IMG/VR virus record: IMGVR_UViG_3300030101_004223
Span: 1 to 45,359 of that record
Strand: one strand, 5' to 3'
Source of the DNA: a virus
Length of the DNA stretch: 45,359 nt
Shown here in pieces: positions 21,001-28,600 of the stretch (the stretch's first letter is position 1; every line of letters starts with the position of its first letter). The notes below the pieces were generated by a model. That model made no database searches, was not told the DNA's origin, and saw nothing but the letters and a program-made list of their open reading frames with translations. The translations under genes and the position numbers were made by a program.

Positions 21001-24000
21001 TCCGGATCAACCGGACCATCCTCATCATCAATTACATTATCATCTATAGGAATGAAAGTATCGTCTCCTGACTCTGGGTCTATGGGGCCATCTTCATCAT
21101 CTTCTACTATATCAGATACTGGACCATCTTCAGGATCTTCCACATCTCTTGGCGTATCCTCCGAGGTCGGCTTTGCTTTGGGCGGCTGCTGACTGGGTTC
21201 ATCATTATTGACATCTTCTTCAGCCTCTTCATGGGCACGCTTGGCTTCATTCTCTTCCTCAACCTTTACAGGGTCTTCCTTAAGTTGAGCTTGAATACCT
21301 CCGGATAGACTTGCAACAAACCTATCATACCCCCCTGGCTCTAACAGGTTGTTGTACATACGGATAAGAGCAAGCCGGTCTAGAGCAACCATACGCAGGT
21401 CGTTCAGTACACTGTCTTTATCCAAGTTGTTTTTAGCAAACGACCCAATCTCTTCGCCACTTTCAATCAAAGCCTCATTCAACCTAAAGAGTGCGTCTAC
21501 TCGAGACTGGGCTTTTTCTAAATCAAACCCGTACTCTCCAGACAAAGCATCTTCTAGCTCTTCTCGTTCACGCATAATGCGCTCACGTTCTTCCTCCAAT
21601 GCCTTAATCTCTTCTTGGCGTTTGGTAGATTTTTCTTGATCTACATTACTGATTTGACCTGCAGCACGTTTTGTTTCAAGCTGCTTATCAATCGCCTGCA
21701 AACGCCGTTGACTTTTAATAGCTTTGTTTAACGTTTTTTCGTCAACGTTAAACGCAGTCATCACTTTGACTGCATCCAATACCTCTGCACCTGTAAGATT
21801 GCGCAAGTCTTTAGACAGCTCTTCTGCCATAGATTTTTCACGCGCATCTTTATCATTGATGTTGTAGAGCATATGTGCCAAAGCAGTATGTACCTCCGGA
21901 TCTTCGCCTTGGTAAATACTCTCACTAGCCTCATACGCTTGCTTAACCATGCCCATACGCTCTTCGAAGCGCTGTACAGCCCTAGTTTTTGCATCAGATA
22001 TTTCTGATTCAGTCATGTTAGACACATGTACCCCATCACTTTCCGCTAACATTTCACGGAACTCCTCGTTGGTTTGCTCTTCAACAATTCCCTTAAACTC
22101 TGCAATTGCATCGTCATAACGACCCGTAGTAAGCTTAGAGCTTGCAAAGCTGAAGATGCTATCCCCCTCAATGTCTTTTAAGACTTTTAGATTGCCCTCT
22201 GTTGCAGCTTCTTTATGCTGCTTTTCCAAACCCTGCATACGTACAGCATGGTCTAACTCTGCTCGCATAACCGCTCCTACATCGCCGTTTTCTTTGTGCA
22301 ATTGAAGGATGCGATCAACTTGCTTATCTCGAGCTAGCTGCTGCCTACGAATCTCACTGGCACCACCGATAAAACGTGGCTTGATTTTCTTGCCGTCCGC
22401 ATCAACGCCTTCACTGTATACGTTACCAATCAAGACGTTAGGCAAACCCATGTAGCCAATGACTACACCAAGAGCTACTTCTTTCAGACCTTCTGCGGTA
22501 CCGTATGCCCCTTGCAAACCTTCTACAAAGCTGTCGGTATACTTGACCACTTTGTCTCTGTTATCCGGATCATACTTTTGCGCAATAAAGTCTTTGGTAG
22601 ACCGGCTGATTGTACCCTGACCGCCTTCCTCTACAAAACCTTCATATAGGGCAGAACGACCTCGAGCTGTAGCACGACCCATTCGACCACCAAGAGGATT
22701 AAGAATGTCTCCGCTGTAGGCTACTCTACGTGCTCGTTGCACATCTAGAATATCTGGCAGGTCGTCCCACTTTTTACCGTATGCCTTAGCTATCCGCTGC
22801 TGTTGTTTTGGATTTACGATAGAAGACTTATTTATAAAGCGCTCTACGTTCATGCCTCGACGCATACCTAGCCCAAATAGTTTTGGGAACATGAGCATAT
22901 TACCTACCCCTACAAGAGCCAGGTTAGCTCCGAATACGGCGTCTCCATATTTGCTGTTTTCTTCCCTAAACTTTGCTTTGTCTTCTTCTGTCATAGGCAC
23001 ACCAAATTGACGCTCAAACTCTCGAGAGCGCTCTTCAGTAGCTTCATTAAGCATATGCCTCGCCTCTAGTCCTGCTTCCATACCAGCACCAGTAAGAAGC
23101 TGTCGAGAGACCCTAGCAAGGCTAGAAAGTTTTGTTGCCCTATCAATAGCCGCTCCCGCTTGACCTAATGAAGCAGCAGCAGTTGCACGTGTAGCATCGT
23201 CACCAAGTTTTGTCGCGCCTTTGAGTGCATCATCTACTGCTGTTTTACCGATGAACCGGCGACCTCCACTCGCTAATTGCTTCATTACACGCGCACCCCT
23301 AGCAACAAGACCAGCCGTTGCAGCTGCTTGCACTGGGGCAGCAGCACCTCCAGTTAATGCTGTAGCCGCACTTAGCCCTACCTCTGTAAGTACCGCACCA
23401 GCCACAAACGATAAAGCCCCTGCAAACTCGTCTACTAAACCCACGCCCTTTTTAAGTAGGCCCTGGTTACCACCCCGTGTTACCTCAAACTGCTCATTAA
23501 ACCCTTCCTGAGCGCGGTCTAATGCGTTTGATAACGTGTTATCATAGATTTTAGTAAGGTCTCCATTAGCAAGAGCAGCTCCTGCTCCATATGCCATACC
23601 TACAGTTCCTTGTGCAACATTGATACCGGTATCCGCAACAAATCCCAAAACAGTATTACTCAACTTACCTGCAATACCTTGTGCTTCTTGTGACCGGTTG
23701 TATGTATCAGAATAGCCAGTGAAGGTACTTCCTTGGTTTAGCTTTTTAGTTGTACGAACACCAAGAAAACGCCGATCACTAAATTGATCAAAGTCATAGT
23801 CCATACGTGCATCCTGTCCGTTGTAGAGGCTGACGTTACCGTCACCATCCCGGAAAAGCATGCCCTTTAAGGTTTCACTTGTTACCTCCTTACCTGATTG
23901 AACTGGAGGATCTGGCTCCTTTTCTTCGACAACTGAGGGTTGTCCAGTGAGAGCTTCACGCAAATCTGCGTCGGATACTCCTGACAAAGAGCCTGGAGTA

Positions 24001-24023
24001 ATAGGTGTAGTTTCTTCAGCCAT
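9045..24023 (-). CDS. Giant multidomain virion protein with crAss-like RNA polymerase core
   Basis: 4992 residues from ATG at 24023. Residues 120-560 hold several hydrophobic, Ala/Gly-rich segments, as in ejected proteins. Residues 640-860 include long coiled coils. Acidic DEDGPxDPESG repeats form a linker (about 960-1010). Residues about 2050-2780 match the order of crAss-like virion RNA polymerases: TLADKSTMPLL (ADK 2058-2060), a KIHGSQVAKL segment (GSQ 2493-2495) and GRIGQDFDIDKMFGM (DFDID 2755-2759, catalytic metal-binding loop). A NADAR domain follows (about 2790-2905) and an HEMVH zincin motif is at 3717-3721. The last 1000 residues are helical and resemble phage cargo proteins. It is probably packaged, ejected with DNA and transcribes early genes, like gp66 of Cellulophaga phage phi14:2 (2180 residues). 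Start overlaps the preceding stop (TAATG). Confidence 0.85.
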   Translation of the reverse strand: MAEETTPITPGSLSGVSDADLREALTGQPSVVEEKEPDPPVQSGKEVTSETLKGMLFRDGDGNVSLYNGQDARMDYDFDQFSDRRFLGVRTTKKLNQGSTFTGYSDTYNRSQEAQGIAGKLSNTVLGFVADTGINVAQGTVGMAYGAGAALANGDLTKIYDNTLSNALDRAQEGFNEQFEVTRGGNQGLLKKGVGLVDEFAGALSFVAGAVLTEVGLSAATALTGGAAAPVQAAATAGLVARGARVMKQLASGGRRFIGKTAVDDALKGATKLGDDATRATAAASLGQAGAAIDRATKLSSLARVSRQLLTGAGMEAGLEARHMLNEATEERSREFERQFGVPMTEEDKAKFREENSKYGDAVFGANLALVGVGNMLMFPKLFGLGMRRGMNVERFINKSSIVNPKQQQRIAKAYGKKWDDLPDILDVQRARRVAYSGDILNPLGGRMGRATARGRSALYEGFVEEGGQGTISRSTKDFIAQKYDPDNRDKVVKYTDSFVEGLQGAYGTAEGLKEVALGVVIGYMGLPNVLIGNVYSEGVDADGKKIKPRFIGGASEIRRQQLARDKQVDRILQLHKENGDVGAVMRAELDHAVRMQGLEKQHKEAATEGNLKVLKDIEGDSIFSFASSKLTTGRYDDAIAEFKGIVEEQTNEEFREMLAESDGVHVSNMTESEISDAKTRAVQRFEERMGMVKQAYEASESIYQGEDPEVHTALAHMLYNINDKDAREKSMAEELSKDLRNLTGAEVLDAVKVMTAFNVDEKTLNKAIKSQRRLQAIDKQLETKRAAGQISNVDQEKSTKRQEEIKALEEERERIMREREELEDALSGEYGFDLEKAQSRVDALFRLNEALIESGEEIGSFAKNNLDKDSVLNDLRMVALDRLALIRMYNNLLEPGGYDRFVASLSGGIQAQLKEDPVKVEEENEAKRAHEEAEEDVNNDEPSQQPPKAKPTSEDTPRDVEDPEDGPVSDIVEDDEDGPIDPESGDDTFIPIDDNVIDDEDGPVDPESGAEFEEGTAEEMRRKALEEIEAKKQQRTKSTEQGTVVFEMGSIVLDGIDIADIGKANPKRKGAAQAIVDNIGEGSTIVVRKVGGYVYYDYKDETIHSALVETVAPEIVSALLFGPLETSIVRADVQTGTRAITKDGKHLRITLGKGLTGTNNEANLDAIKKVVVELPASESGPGRVVDVLNNTVETATSRNARNTYGNATRTFVTVKDANNNTQSFDIRGQEIGAKVATSIIRMYELALVAGDFVTADSLGLTEAQYEAAWAKLSKDFGFDSIEDAASPKDKVESVLNQIIALKRKEVESNRPMLRYVKETGEHIPTLFITRFDDNGNPLKDLKYDPGVKGNAQEFAQQLSKVLYGIQFAQMDKSELPLSMNVNEDGSIDVEMVGKKEWYGQNVIFSDVKGRIPMVVNNEVYVKRLANATLETKTEIGIPAPKKEDDTIDANPENTGVSEEDIGNYEADDSDFSIVLDEDEEDMLKRAGDLYSVEGFTLKRVQDSVNVLAGKISQQLLAQSRSLGRRKPRDAKQIKGELKRNLTIYQKKQEKQVGNEIAQEKAAHVKKMLEPKNFDKFVELAFHEVLRQADGVIKVNSKNLVRSIEQIEDSQDLAREVGDKIDGEEGGATVNPETEEDRVQREPSALATFDDNFAFGTDPAKTMRFELRLMLMGLRHKESTPATQGILGRKFLDFKSLQAQIQPFFVGVEPSWEAVSKVMQDRADQVPVLGDILDQLDTKNAKGKDLDYRRMMRQQFVVWAHKEDGSHISIKLRPFKEGNIDLDIEDKPGIIYQFDSNESNMDKFVVRIALQNMLNREFFKLKGGETVVNRSTVQAIVDEMDRIADESTNKALDTTRLLYKHFGLQIPSEVLTDFNEDFFGIGLDMSNKIGIASSYGKLRLALKDYLEQSSDIEATEWYSTKETQQAIQNFFGSAAKHQQNLIQMVSRDADGKLRYHYHAPKHLTVQLRNLRENDLSSFDEGNPLVKAIRRPDLQQAKHKVRVDYVNGIKNLKSAADSRTFHDMEEPDQIIARMSFMGNDNDLDNKGRPLSRHMLPTLADKSTMPLLRVPAMNLAILKKADKFTNIPTSDIQVTDLLDVDRYYKEQLLFAVNKELDMIQEQRVQGDMSAKFILFPMLNSLLPEGQITKGKRAALHSAAPNRMAAQLQDDFQYVLNQLANEAYDKKRNGAIGKLKYFDKAESNFVITHIGEQNKNQDRKTAFLLYAAKYVAESRAINAQSLLAFTGSPEAFLKYTDGVVDSGRTIDNLGKRLAGLIAPGTAIPIMSDEEMPNGRSNSSISVLVLKDKKHNSEHLDYLRKIGVPESEIKSQYKNIDAADAAEYVTAEEHLGILLAQGKMSLDEYNGIMPKVKSGAKLDVDELSWFQPMKPVNVMRDGAGIMHYVKSAQFPLLPRFTKGTQLDKLRKLMEENNIDRAIHKTAYKVGSHKIPGINIYTEDGKIEIPEDIRAGQSVLDRRGMRIQQEVPVGKSKEKIHGSQVAKLVMANIAREEYTGFEVNGVSMNGKQVHEHYIAARKEERMLRREMFAKRYGFKLDKSVDRPRLQYAEGVKPKLAERLLQEAMERGYEIAEIAHLRLDLKKNRFRTPLWASISEERVNSLLQSIYRKEVIESRIAGFSGPIAPAMGMAFDDITDMDKSGIVWVGNKFDGKKLRVGIEGKPDQILMPWKFKGNLSKFIDPETKRLDMDKVPEELLQVFAYRIPNQKKASSGSFEIVGFLPDSMGDTLIVPDELVGRIGQDFDIDKMFGMMYSHRLDPDTGKITIIREAEIENKGTINIYYGQNESETNTRILSNLAERRFTYEGREYGSVEHAYQSNKSGTFDQTTYDKYKAIGGFGKKIRGPQVTEDFDNLELMRELVLESFVQNPESQAAQKLLQYDNFTHNSKQVIDSAFLEGLYTAKDVLRPASSRRLAAARNRQIDVYHASMRNANEEVQKEIHTPISNGYSKALARHLATVNPRMDPLSVRHNVRTAIGASSAKSAIGVFANANTLHSQLEMAGALAHYQKTTVIKNKVKTVSQIVRIADTAEQSAPDDIKLARLGDREILDTNFILEYPEGTEAGTVQDQFSRLLNHAVDNANDQLLERLGIDKYTYPFWVHMTNMGYNMETIAIMVRQPEVVETIEEQRRFAAVSNNEYFNITDYLDKKIKIAEEEYLAQYGEKPQKRTMAKNVLAHRSGIKLLDEVDAQTEALHSVNVYRALQTLTEVERGYQTLMTTMKMDTASPKNRGEFFYKMEKARQFRQYHIDRQNPAYEGPRYSISFSPYMHSTGGPMDLDAFINNSVSGLAFQDAQDTSADILQLEGEHLEGTPFGRSIIEASGRISKEFQTDYYKGVRSYLAARWVEQRTGKDARVLRRELTQNQGTSIARKVTDALQNNPEIRNNLFLKHLEAFDLVPNKDKLHTVEFQGDRSINVSPEQLHSAFLSMARSKNPEVKKLAYDLVEYDLVMRGTLGSKSFGKYIPAEMLQSMGIQDIYDPNQKIFQLPFQVNTAMHKQIMQHNPKIAPVVDVEYPPNYRHIVDEVQFKGGPTKNAIGYVRDTKGRLYQITKMLDDGIVIAKGVAVPKSSYLHNYYATSELTNAHEFSKFYKDQKVEPVEQEEVPSGENEERRVQPEPIVSEEEAVPEEEEVKVEAVPTGIVTLEEAVSRLGGENNLLLQQLVAMNNRLDEANQVSVIFNETGDHKYSKGIITLNATQATPDRLAHEMVHHMSRIGANLKENAANRAKLKELYTQITTDEALTKRFGYTPAEVKKLKLGFETLRKVRLGEMEMTDDTDPRLMLAYSYFQTELRNDKGIYGLVNVEEFIAEAMTNAEFAAVLNEIRLSPNKTLLERIYEVLADIITTLNTQILGDPIEFSKDSALAAVNAASYSMMETTAENLSNIKENGAGSQMTLFSFTMPEGIEAEELKATDLEVLKQYKKRRIAEFEELKARFENSPKVVADVDRRLRMERMELMALEGKDDDSVRATVMVEMAQRELEDVNEVVRNVRKATTRDTRHAYAHARLQNAQAVIDFYSKGRKLLDTEGMTRSEVGRLQGVASQLQDDWLDVSAEILQNYARERYRGTPLEELVTKNTFRDMKDIGALNSLFMDASRVGRVELSYLDDVVRKSAQAQRAEWVARNAEFNEKSEAFKDTEYYKKYSWSGLVKGTEENQTNELIGPISAQWDMELKKRRAEAFRTKNFRPFQDWLKENSATVNMRAYDLTADTVVRKPDPKIELELEKQLGKAATKELFLRQDRLVQRYIDSREAAFDMIEAAEPKSKHAALKAQWINKNGFGNPNTEFLYRMPVRFIKGKETQWHDSRYIELQREPAALAFYEMYREQMRDLTASLPRHEMSARQIALMEQGLFIPAVKQSLIEQFWKSDNRRQDLNDALWSSITTKIDDSLAKSIDPVTGEVRRNLPTYFLNELKNKASMEYDLEKNFAAFSMMATSYKHKNLIEDEVRMIEAVLGEVGIQHSNSMGQKILSAAGAVMSSNTQSARSNVNRSVKAIMDSFYGRRSNLEGKMLFGAKKARTAEEKEAKLRIENSLKQLEEDRKVGAIPKTLYDVQKAELEEELKNVGSQYDFAKIIRRFVQYMQMKGMAWNLPAAQVNAVFGTMQVMKHAAGQKDFNEKEARQAFGIMMHSTLNLMTLNTGATKTATGSKLQGLMTTLNMLKDFTEIEFDPAQADVIGNKRKGLSKAIRMYEIQRSSEYFTYGHVMVSYLLNQKVDGKSLFELADENGIIQAEGYRPGEAKFVELANRLDQINKRIHGNYDPQSIMPIKQTLIGPMLMQFRSWLPEGFATRYEAEKFDPLLNRQVKGSIRTVILEGSFKSKIRKVTESTISALPIVGNKIDLSKYSEVDEENIRKFGASMRQMMWMYLLVMALRSMKDDEDDEDVRHLLNYGLNLSSRIENDLKFFGNVGSQRRIMQDVLPILKIAEDVEKFGDAVVDTMMGEGTVPTGVYAGESKLWLHGSKLVPHTEAPMRVIRNLRQEM
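12546..12875 (-). other. Zincin metallopeptidase-like domain inside the giant protein
   Basis: Residues 3717-3721 are HEMVH in the context DRLAHEMVHHMSRIG, preceded by a beta strand (KGIITLNAT) as in zincins. About 100 residues later NVEEFIAEAMTN (3814-3825) offers a Glu as third zinc ligand. This is the layout of metallopeptidase domains found in phage polyvalent proteins. It could process the giant protein itself or host targets after ejection. Confidence 0.65.
15310..15653 (-). other. NADAR (YbiA-like) domain inside the giant protein
   Basis: Residues about 2791-2905 read INIYYGQNE, then LSNLAERRFTYEGREYGSVEH, AYQSNKSG, GGFGKKIRGP, NLELMRELVLESF and FTHNSKQV. The LSN...F...Y.SVEHAYQ..K pattern with Glu2826 and His2827 is the NADAR/YbiA signature. 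NADAR enzymes cleave N-glycosidic bonds of ADP-ribose-type substrates; DarT-linked members remove ADP-ribose from guanine in DNA. The domain begins about 31 residues after the polymerase DFDID motif, so it is either inserted in or directly fused to the polymerase. The activity here is inferred. Confidence 0.75.
15747..15761 (-). other. DFDID catalytic motif of the virion RNA polymerase
   Basis: These codons encode DFDID (2755-2759), the DFDxD signature whose Asp residues hold the catalytic Mg2+ in multisubunit RNA polymerases and crAss-like virion polymerases. The preceding sequence (YRIPNQ, a VGFLPDSMGDTLIVPDELV stretch, then GRIGQ) has the layout of the double-psi beta-barrel that presents this loop. 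Immediately after comes KMFGMMY, comparable to the conserved region after the loop. Confidence 0.8.
20994..21140 (-). repeat. Acidic DEDGPxDPESG linker repeats in the giant protein
   Basis: Three imperfect copies (PEDGPVSD, DEDGPIDPESGDD, DEDGPVDPESG) form a highly acidic, probably disordered linker between the coiled-coil region and the polymerase part. The region is Ser-, Pro- and Asp-rich with no hydrophobic core. Confidence 0.7.
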
Positions 24024-25603
24024 TATCGTCCGCCGATTTCGCGTTCCAAAATGAAGCTGCCGACTGCGGTTTCAACAGCTCCTTTATTGTCTTTACTCAC
24101 CGCAAGAGGTTCGCCATTATATACGATAAGTTCACCAGTAGCAATGTCTTTAAACCGGAACAGATCTCCCTCTTTTACAACTTTGAGTCCTGCTCTTGGC
24201 AGGTCTACACTAGTAGCGTCACCATACAAAACATCTCCAAGCTCTGAAGCGTATACGTGACTCAGTAGAGGCAGCACTCCCTGACGTGTATGATACCCTG
24301 TATTTGGACTATTGATTTGCAAGAGGGTTGGTCCCATATTGTCTTGGAGCTTCAACAAGTCCTCTTCATTCATAGGCCGCATAATCACTTCATTTTTTGC
24401 ATTTACACCACTGCCTTGTGTAGTATGAACGCGAATCATCGGTACAGTTCGGACAGTCTTCTTACCTGTTTCTGGGTTTTCAACTGTAGCGTTGTAGCCC
24501 GCAGCTCCCATCACTACCTTATTTACTTTTCTAGTACCATCTAGGTAATTAGGGAGTTGGACGAGATTGCCTTCTTGATCAAGCTTAACCTGATCCTGTT
24601 GACCAGATATCGTCATCATCAAGTACTCGTCTAACATGCTATTATCAGTTCTATCACTCAACTCTTGGAATACCTGGTCTGGAGTAGACTCGTCACCGTC
24701 CGGTATCATAGCAGCCGCATTACCTCCTAGCACAACACCTTTAGGAGCATTAGGGTCTGTAGCTGCTCTTGAGCTACCACGCCCCGTACGAGGGGTATTA
24801 ATCAGTGGGATAGCATCGTTATAAATTCGATCTGAAATTGTTCTTGCTATAGCTGCTTTTTCTTCCGGAGGCAAATCCAAGAACGGTTTTTTATGTAAAG
24901 CACGAGCCATCTGATCCATTTCAATGCGACCTTCTGGTGTATTTCTGTAAGCAAAGAATGCACGATAGTTATCATCCGACGTATCCGGTGTTAATTTATC
25001 CGGGTCTCCGCCAGGGCCATACACATATTCTGAAAGCGCTTGCTTACTATCTAATACATCGGTACCAACATTACGGAATACAGCTTGGTGAGCTTTTTTA
25101 TAGTCAGGCTCTTCGGCTACATAGCTGTTAAACTGAACAGGATTATCATTTTCATCAAGGCTCTGGAACTCTTCCGGTCGAGGCCCAACTCCAATTGTAG
25201 TCTTACCGTTAGCAATCAGCTGAGACCTGCGCTGCTCATACTTTTCTAAGTCCTTGACGTTTTGTTGGATTTGTGCAAAGCGAGGATCTATTGCTAAGGC
25301 TTGAATTTGCTTGCGAATGCTACGAGCATAGCCAGGTACATTGTTTTCCTCGGCTGCCTGTTTGCTCATAGCTCGTAGTTTACCATACTGCTCGTCTAGA
25401 AACGCTCTACCGCGTTCATCTCCTGGAGCAAGATTTGCTTTTTGCTCATTCAACAACGCTAATGATTTAGTCGTAGCTGTCTCCGTTGCAGCAGTAATCC
25501 TATCTAATCTGTCATAGGCACGTGACATTGCTTGGAGAGGAATAGCTCCTTCCAACGCACTGCGATATGGCAGCAGATTAGGTCTTTGAATTCTTTCAGC
25601 CAT
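24023..25603 (-). CDS. Putative ejected/cargo virion protein, 526 aa
   Basis: A 526-residue protein starting MAERIQRPN. A GTG at 25612 could add three residues and overlap the previous stop, but the ATG at 25603 is preferred; the giant protein starts similarly with MAEETT. The first 150 residues are helical and rich in Ala, Gln, Arg and Glu; the rest is mixed with beta-type segments (VRTVPMIRVHTT, DLFRFKDIATGELIVYNGEPLA). There is no signal peptide and I recognise no enzymatic motif. Its position between the muramidase protein and the polymerase gene matches the cargo-protein slots of crAss-like phages, proteins held in the virion and ejected with the polymerase. Its stop overlaps the giant gene's start by one base. 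Confidence 0.65.
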   Translation of the reverse strand: MAERIQRPNLLPYRSALEGAIPLQAMSRAYDRLDRITAATETATTKSLALLNEQKANLAPGDERGRAFLDEQYGKLRAMSKQAAEENNVPGYARSIRKQIQALAIDPRFAQIQQNVKDLEKYEQRRSQLIANGKTTIGVGPRPEEFQSLDENDNPVQFNSYVAEEPDYKKAHQAVFRNVGTDVLDSKQALSEYVYGPGGDPDKLTPDTSDDNYRAFFAYRNTPEGRIEMDQMARALHKKPFLDLPPEEKAAIARTISDRIYNDAIPLINTPRTGRGSSRAATDPNAPKGVVLGGNAAAMIPDGDESTPDQVFQELSDRTDNSMLDEYLMMTISGQQDQVKLDQEGNLVQLPNYLDGTRKVNKVVMGAAGYNATVENPETGKKTVRTVPMIRVHTTQGSGVNAKNEVIMRPMNEEDLLKLQDNMGPTLLQINSPNTGYHTRQGVLPLLSHVYASELGDVLYGDATSVDLPRAGLKVVKEGDLFRFKDIATGELIVYNGEPLAVSKDNKGAVETAVGSFILEREIGGR

Positions 25604-25608
25604 TATTG

Positions 25609-28600
25609 TCACGGGTTTTGTTCTTCTTCAACACTTTGAGGCAATCCGTATTGACCCATACGGCCAACTTGTTCAATTGCTAAAGATTGTTGTGGGAAGT
25701 AAATATTTTTTAGATAGTCTTGCGCAAAGTTTGCTCCTACATCTAACGGGGCTTGACGTATATCTGCTTGAGCCTGCGTCATATCATTACGAAATGTACG
25801 AGCGTCATTAAGATATTGGTTTCTCAATGCGTTATTACTTTGACGCATCTGAGCAGCCAAAGCATCATAGCTTCGACGAGCCTGTTGACGAGCGGCGTTA
25901 TCTGCCGTTTGCAAACGCTGCTCTTGACGGAAGCGCTCACCTAGTAGACTACCACGCATAGCAGCACGAGCAGTTTCAGACATACCATCTGCTCGAGACA
26001 TAGCTTGAGTAGAGTCACGCACATCTTGCAACTGTTGCCCAATTGTGCTTTGGTAATTAAAAGCAGGAATATCTGTAGTAATTGGAGCTACAGGCGCTTG
26101 CATTTGTTGTAATGCCCTGCCTTGTATAGCTGCACTACCCAAAGCTGCAGCAGCCGGAATACCCATCATCAAATTACCCCGCCCCATATTGAAGCTAAAG
26201 GTATCTGGCGTCATAGATGCTGTGCCATCTGTTGTTGTCCCTGTGCCCGTTTGCCCTTGGACAGGCGTTTCTCCGTCTTCGAAACGAGTTTCTAGACCAT
26301 CCCCAGTGCTGACTGTATTTTCAGGAACAGGTGGCTGACCTCCAACAAGTTCCGGCCTATTTGCTACAGAAGGAACTGTAACTGGGTCAGAGGCTGGTGC
26401 CGGCATAGTAGTATTACCAACTTGCACATTTACAGGATTGACATTTACAGGATCAACCTCCGTATTTCTCATCAATGCCGGAATACGATTAGCAGCTTCA
26501 ACTATACCTGCAGCTTGTACCGGCAGTCGTTGTAGCGGACTAAGGGTTAAAGGCTCTGCAGCAGCATTGTAACGCTGATTAAATGTAGCCAGCTCATCAT
26601 CTGCTACGCCTGCACGACCACGTGCATTTAATCTACGGGCGTTTGCCGCTTGCTGTTGCTTAAGTGCGGCATTATCTGCAGCTTTTGCCTTATCAGCTTT
26701 TGCTTGGGCTTTGGCTGCTTTACCTGCAGCTTTATCTGCCTTTGCTTGCTTTGCACGAGCTTGAGCTGTTGACGTAGCATTAGCTACCTCATCTTGTGCT
26801 TCCGCCGCTTTCTTCTGGAGGTTCGATGCTTTCAAATCTGCCTTGCCTGCTTTGACAGCAGTACCCGTAGATCCTACACGAGTTGCTCGAGCAGCTTGGT
26901 AAGCATCTTCTGCTTTATTTGCAACCGCAGTAGCATCGTCTGCTCCTAAATTCAATGCCCGTTTTGCATTTAAGAAAGATGCATAGCTACCTGGAAAATC
27001 GCTAGGCCTACCACGGAAGATATTACGTATAGCAGTTGGAGACTTAAATACAACAGGAGAAAGCTCTATGCCTAGTGTAGCAAAGTGTGCTGCTTTCTGT
27101 GCGGGAGTGTAGTTAGGGTTATTAGCTACCTCAAAAGCATTTTCACGATCAGTAAGGCCCAAATCCCCTGTAGCACCCATTATACCACTAGAGATGCCTC
27201 CAGCAAGTGAAGCAGACCCTAAGAACCCAGGTGCATTATATATTGAACCCCGAGCAAACTGACCTCCTACAGTATTCAGCGCAGTACCAAACTCTCCTGC
27301 AGAGGTCAATGCCCGTGCACCTAAATTAGTAGCAGCTTGCGCCGCTCGAGCAACTGCGGGAATTTGAGACAACCCTGTACTTGCACCTAAAGTACCTAGC
27401 GCTAGGCCCGTATACAAAGTAGGCTGCAAAAATTTACGCGCAAAATCATCAGTAGCCTCATGAATACTACTAGTCATATCCATCCCCCGCCTCAAGAAAT
27501 CTTCCCCACCAGCATTGTAATTGTCATAATTGATTTTATCAATCATGCTCGAAAAGATGGGACGTCCCTGAGCATCACGACGCCGCTCTGTAACTACAGG
27601 AGCTGCTGGTAGACCTATACTACCCGCAGTACTAAAAAAGCCTCCGTCTTCCACTCCAGCATCTGGAAAGAAAGACAATGATTTACCCGGGTTAGCTTTC
27701 TCAGCTTCTTCCAACTTCTCCATAAACCGGTCTGCTGAGATATTAGTCTCAGGAGTCCAACCCATAGAGCGTGCCATAAGCTCATTGTCACTAGGCTGTG
27801 CTGGCGGTTGTGGTGCTGGTTCTTCTGTTACAGTAGCCGCAGGTTCTTCAGGAGTTTGTGCAGGAGCCTCTGGCGGGTTTGGACTAAAGGCCTGATTGTA
27901 AGCAGCACTATCGCTTACAGCAGGTATAGCAGTTTCAGTAAAAGCTTGCATCTTAGGCATGCTTACACTGTACTGATTATAGTTTTTAGCCATAAACTCA
28001 GAATCCTGAGCTTTTTTCTTGCTCAAAGTTCCACCACTCGCAATAGTAGCATAGGCACCATTTAGAGCTTGTTGTAGCTGTTCTGGAGATGGGTTTGATT
28101 CTGAAACATCAAAGTCTAGATACTTAGCAACACCCCCTCCACTTGTAGAAGTAAACCAACCTGCAACTTGTCCAGCAATAGCCTCGTCTAATAACAAGTC
28201 AGGATTTTCTACCAAACTGTCATTTCCAAATATTGCTTGACTAGCACGTTTGTAGTTGCCCTTACCAGTTAGCTGTATAAGACCTCTGCCTCTATACTTG
28301 TAGCCATCACCTGGTGCATTATTACCTGTGGCATTTTCATAAACCAAATTGAAAAATGCCTCATCATCTTTCTTTAGCTTATCAATCTCAGCATCTGTTT
28401 TATCAGCTAAAGCTTCCTTAAATCTTTCATTAACGCCTCGAATATCTCCAGCAGCCGTATTCCTATACGATCGTTCCACAGCCATGGAATCCCCTCCCGA
28501 CTCTTTGCTTGTTACACTAACTGCAGCTAGAGCTATCGCATCACTATAGCCAGCTTCGTTTTTCAGATAGTTAAGCATATCAAGTTGACCCTTAGTCAAC

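Noticed and set aside
9045-24023. Many + strand ORFs of 60-155 codons opposite the giant gene
   Set aside because: They lie entirely within the coding strand of a continuous 4992-codon gene, have no recognisable domains and show low-complexity Ser/Leu-rich translations typical of antisense frames.
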